35,720 nt of DNA from Deltaproteobacteria bacterium (lineage in GTDB: Bacteria; Desulfobacterota; Syntrophorhabdia; Syntrophorhabdales; JANXAF01): the NCBI GenBank assembly GCA_026417175.1, contig JAOADT010000021.1:1-35720 (forward strand). Reading direction: 5' to 3'. The notes under the pieces are model-generated. The model saw only the letters and a program-made list of their open reading frames with translations, was not told the DNA's origin and made no database searches. A program made the position numbers and the translations under genes. Below are positions 34,200 through 35,720 of this stretch, in pieces; within the stretch, counting starts at the first letter, position 1, and each line of letters starts with the position of its first letter.

Positions 34200-35212
34200 A
34201 AACGTACAATGTCGCTGTTGTTGGCGCAACGGGCGCAGTTGGAAATGAAATGGTAAAAATTCTGGAAGAGAGAAAATTTCCTGTAAAATCTCTCAAACTT
34301 CTTGCCTCTGAAAGAAGCATAGGTAAAAGCTTGGAATTCATGGGTACCGATTTACCTGTTGAGGTTCTCGATGAAAAATCATTCAAGGGTGTTGAGATAG
34401 CTTTGTTTTCGGCAGGGGGTTCTGTAAGCTTAAAGTATGCTCCTATTGCTGCAAGTGAAGGATGTGTGGTGATAGATAATACAAGTGCTTTTAGAATGGA
34501 ACCAGATGTACCATTAGTGGTGCCTGAGGTAAACCCTCATGCCATAAAGGATTACAAAAAGAGAAACATAATTGCCAATCCAAATTGCTCAACCATCCAA
34601 ATGGTTGTCGCTCTAAAGCCACTGCACGATTACGCAAAAATAAAAAGGATAGTGGTTTCAACTTATCAATCAGTTTCTGGAACCGGAAAAAAAGCTATAT
34701 TCGAGCTTGAAGATCAGGTTCGAGCTCTGTTAATGAATAAAAAGGTGGAAAAGAAGGTTTACCCTCATCAGATCGCCTTTAACTGTCTACCTCACATAGA
34801 TGTTTTTCTTGAAAATGGTTACACAAAGGAAGAGATGAAGATGGTAAATGAAACAAAAAAAATTATGGAAGACGACACTATAAAGGTAACAGCTACAACC
34901 GTCAGAGTCCCTGTTTTCTATGGTCATTCTGAATCGGTAAACGTTGAATTCGAAAGAAAGATAACACCAGAAAAGGCAAGAAGTTTACTTCGAAAGGCAC
35001 CTGGGGTAAAGGTCGTTGATAATCCTTCAAAAAATCTTTATCCCCTTGCAATTAATGCGGCAGGGAAAGACGAGGTATTTGTGGGAAGGATAAGAAAGGA
35101 CGATACAGTTGAATATGGCCTTAATATGTGGATTGTAGCGGACAATGTTAGAAAAGGGGCAGCCCTTAATGCAGTCCAGATTGCGGAGATTTTAATTCAA
35201 AAGTATTTATGA
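34196..35212 (+). CDS. asd: Aspartate-semialdehyde dehydrogenase
   Basis: Asd reduces beta-aspartyl phosphate to aspartate semialdehyde, the branch point to lysine, diaminopimelate, methionine and threonine. The 338-residue product shows the NADP-binding GATGAVGNEMVKILEERKFP and SAGGSVSLKYAP. The catalytic Cys131 lies in NPNCSTIQMVVAL. Also seen are YQSVSGTGKKAI and the later VRVPVFYGHSESVNVEF. It overlaps leuD by 4 nt. In related genomes leuB usually lies between leuD and asd; here it is absent. Confidence 0.95.
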   Translation: MKTYNVAVVGATGAVGNEMVKILEERKFPVKSLKLLASERSIGKSLEFMGTDLPVEVLDEKSFKGVEIALFSAGGSVSLKYAPIAASEGCVVIDNTSAFRMEPDVPLVVPEVNPHAIKDYKKRNIIANPNCSTIQMVVALKPLHDYAKIKRIVVSTYQSVSGTGKKAIFELEDQVRALLMNKKVEKKVYPHQIAFNCLPHIDVFLENGYTKEEMKMVNETKKIMEDDTIKVTATTVRVPVFYGHSESVNVEFERKITPEKARSLLRKAPGVKVVDNPSKNLYPLAINAAGKDEVFVGRIRKDDTVEYGLNMWIVADNVRKGAALNAVQIAEILIQKYL

Positions 35213-35235
35213 GGGGCTTACTAGGTCTGCCCCTC
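35211..35235. terminator. GC-rich hairpin between convergent genes, likely bidirectional terminator
   Basis: GAGGGGC (35211-35217) and GCCCCTC (35229-35235) form a 7-bp GC-rich stem with an 11-nt loop. It overlaps the asd stop and the last codons of the convergent coiled-coil gene. The T-tracts are short, so efficiency is unclear. Confidence 0.45.
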
Positions 35236-35556
35236 TTCCTGTAATTTCTTTAGGTCTTCTATTTCTTCTTCGATCTCTCTTATCTTTCTTTTCATTCGAT
35301 TTATATCTTCCACCCTTTCTTTTATGAAAGGGGTCTGCATATCAATTGCCTTACCAGACATATGCTGGTCGTACACATACTCTCCTATCTCCGCGTAAGC
35401 CTGATTTATATCCTTTTTTAACCTTCCAATGTCCAGATATTTTTTTTTCGTTATTTTAGCTCTGATTTCCAAATTATGCGCGATATCCTCCGCCACTTCC
35501 TTTAATGTTTTTAAACTCTCTCCCGTTTTCTTTCTAAGTTCATCCATTATGGGCAT
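35221..35556 (-). CDS. Small cytoplasmic coiled-coil protein, function unknown
   Basis: A 111-residue, highly charged protein with no signal peptide or membrane helix. The first half (RKKTGESLKTLKEVAEDIAH, then KKDINQAYAEIGEYVYDQ) and the tail (INRMKRKIREIEEEIEDLKK) predict long helices and a coiled coil. The AYAEIGEYVYDQHMSGKAID segment resembles small conserved proteins found near stress or sensor genes, but I cannot name the family. GGAGGT stands 7 nt before the ATG at 35556; a second ATG three codons later is possible. It lies 35 nt after the stop of a receiver-domain protein gene on the same strand. Confidence 0.8.
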   Translation of the reverse strand: MPIMDELRKKTGESLKTLKEVAEDIAHNLEIRAKITKKKYLDIGRLKKDINQAYAEIGEYVYDQHMSGKAIDMQTPFIKERVEDINRMKRKIREIEEEIEDLKKLQEEGQT

Positions 35557-35591
35557 AAAACCACCTCCGTTTTTAAATAATAGAATAAAAA

Positions 35592-35720
35592 TCAGACAGT
35601 GTCCAACATTTCTCTGACTTTTAAGAGGAGCTCACTATAAGACAAAGGTTTACTTAAAAAATTGTAACGATGGTCCATTGCCGGAAAATCCATATTTTGG
35701 TCAGGGTAGCCACTTACAAA
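35592..35720 (-). CDS. C-terminal end of a response-regulator receiver domain protein (5' part outside window)
   Basis: Forty-two codons and a stop continue off the window edge. They read FVSGYPDQNMDFPAM, then FLSKPLSYSELLLKVREMLD and end TV. This is the typical end of a CheY-like receiver: the switch residue region (xSGY), the conserved Lys-Pro (KPL) and the last helix (LLxKVREmLD). The final-domain position suggests a hybrid histidine kinase or a receiver at the end of a multidomain sensor. The phosphate-accepting Asp is outside the window. Confidence 0.8.
   Translation of the reverse strand, partial: FVSGYPDQNMDFPAMDHRYNFLSKPLSYSELLLKVREMLDTV

Noticed and set aside
1-35720. tRNA genes, CRISPR arrays and insertion sequences
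   Set aside because: No tRNA-like T-arm with cloverleaf, no regularly spaced repeats, and no transposase motifs or terminal repeats with target duplications were found by eye.

Overview
The window reads as an AT-rich Gram-negative bacterial chromosome segment, most likely from an anaerobic, deltaproteobacterial (Desulfobacterota-like) organism. This lineage call is an inference from gene content: an electron-transfer flavoprotein, an FmdE-domain protein, an archaeal/HacA-type LeuC next to LeuD and Asd, an RND tripartite pump, and LpxK (hence lipid A and an outer membrane). Many genes start with GTG or TTG, and stop/start overlaps of 4 nt are frequent. I see no tRNA, rRNA, CRISPR array or recognisable insertion sequence.

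Layout. 1-470: 3'-truncated etfB (minus strand). 815-6720: a minus-strand group in which mscL and a YihY-type membrane protein are intact, but the two upstream genes are broken. One is a large DUF748/AsmA-like gene carrying one frameshift and one in-frame TAA. The other is a strongly decayed DUF4197 gene. 7261-9319: a secreted LysM-NlpC/P60 hydrolase and a polytopic membrane protein (plus strand). 9294-12967: a tightly packed minus-strand operon, gatB - mtnA - SAM hydrolase (DUF62) - Nudix. 13389-15080: an MBL-fold hydrolase and a DUF364 protein (plus strand). 15571-18368: an ABC importer (ATPase, NMT1-like binding protein, TauC/SsuC-like permease) behind a perfect sigma70 promoter with a dyad over its -10. 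18917-23238: a second ABC importer of BtuCDF/FecBCD type, co-transcribed with an FmdE-domain protein and a class I methyltransferase. 23340-29650: a TetR regulator and a complete RND efflux operon. 29590-29733: a small Cys-rich protein gene, antisense to the 3' end of the outer-membrane factor. 29855-35212: lpxK, leuA, leuC, leuD and asd in one overlapping run. 35221-35720: a small coiled-coil protein and the C-terminal end of a receiver-domain protein.

How the genes fit together. Two import systems lie side by side, each with proteins that may handle metals: FmdE plus a methyltransferase for one, and DUF364 and an MBL protein across from the other. This is the best candidate for an uncharacterised system here. 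The substrate is not known; a metal, an oxyanion or a metal-chelate is the working inference. The gatB operon joins translation fidelity to S-adenosylmethionine and methylthio-sugar chemistry. The leu-asd run makes a leucine precursor and aspartate semialdehyde, but it has no leuB in the window.

Limits: family names come from reading motifs and remembered family patterns, without database searches. Promoter and operator calls are pattern matches only.
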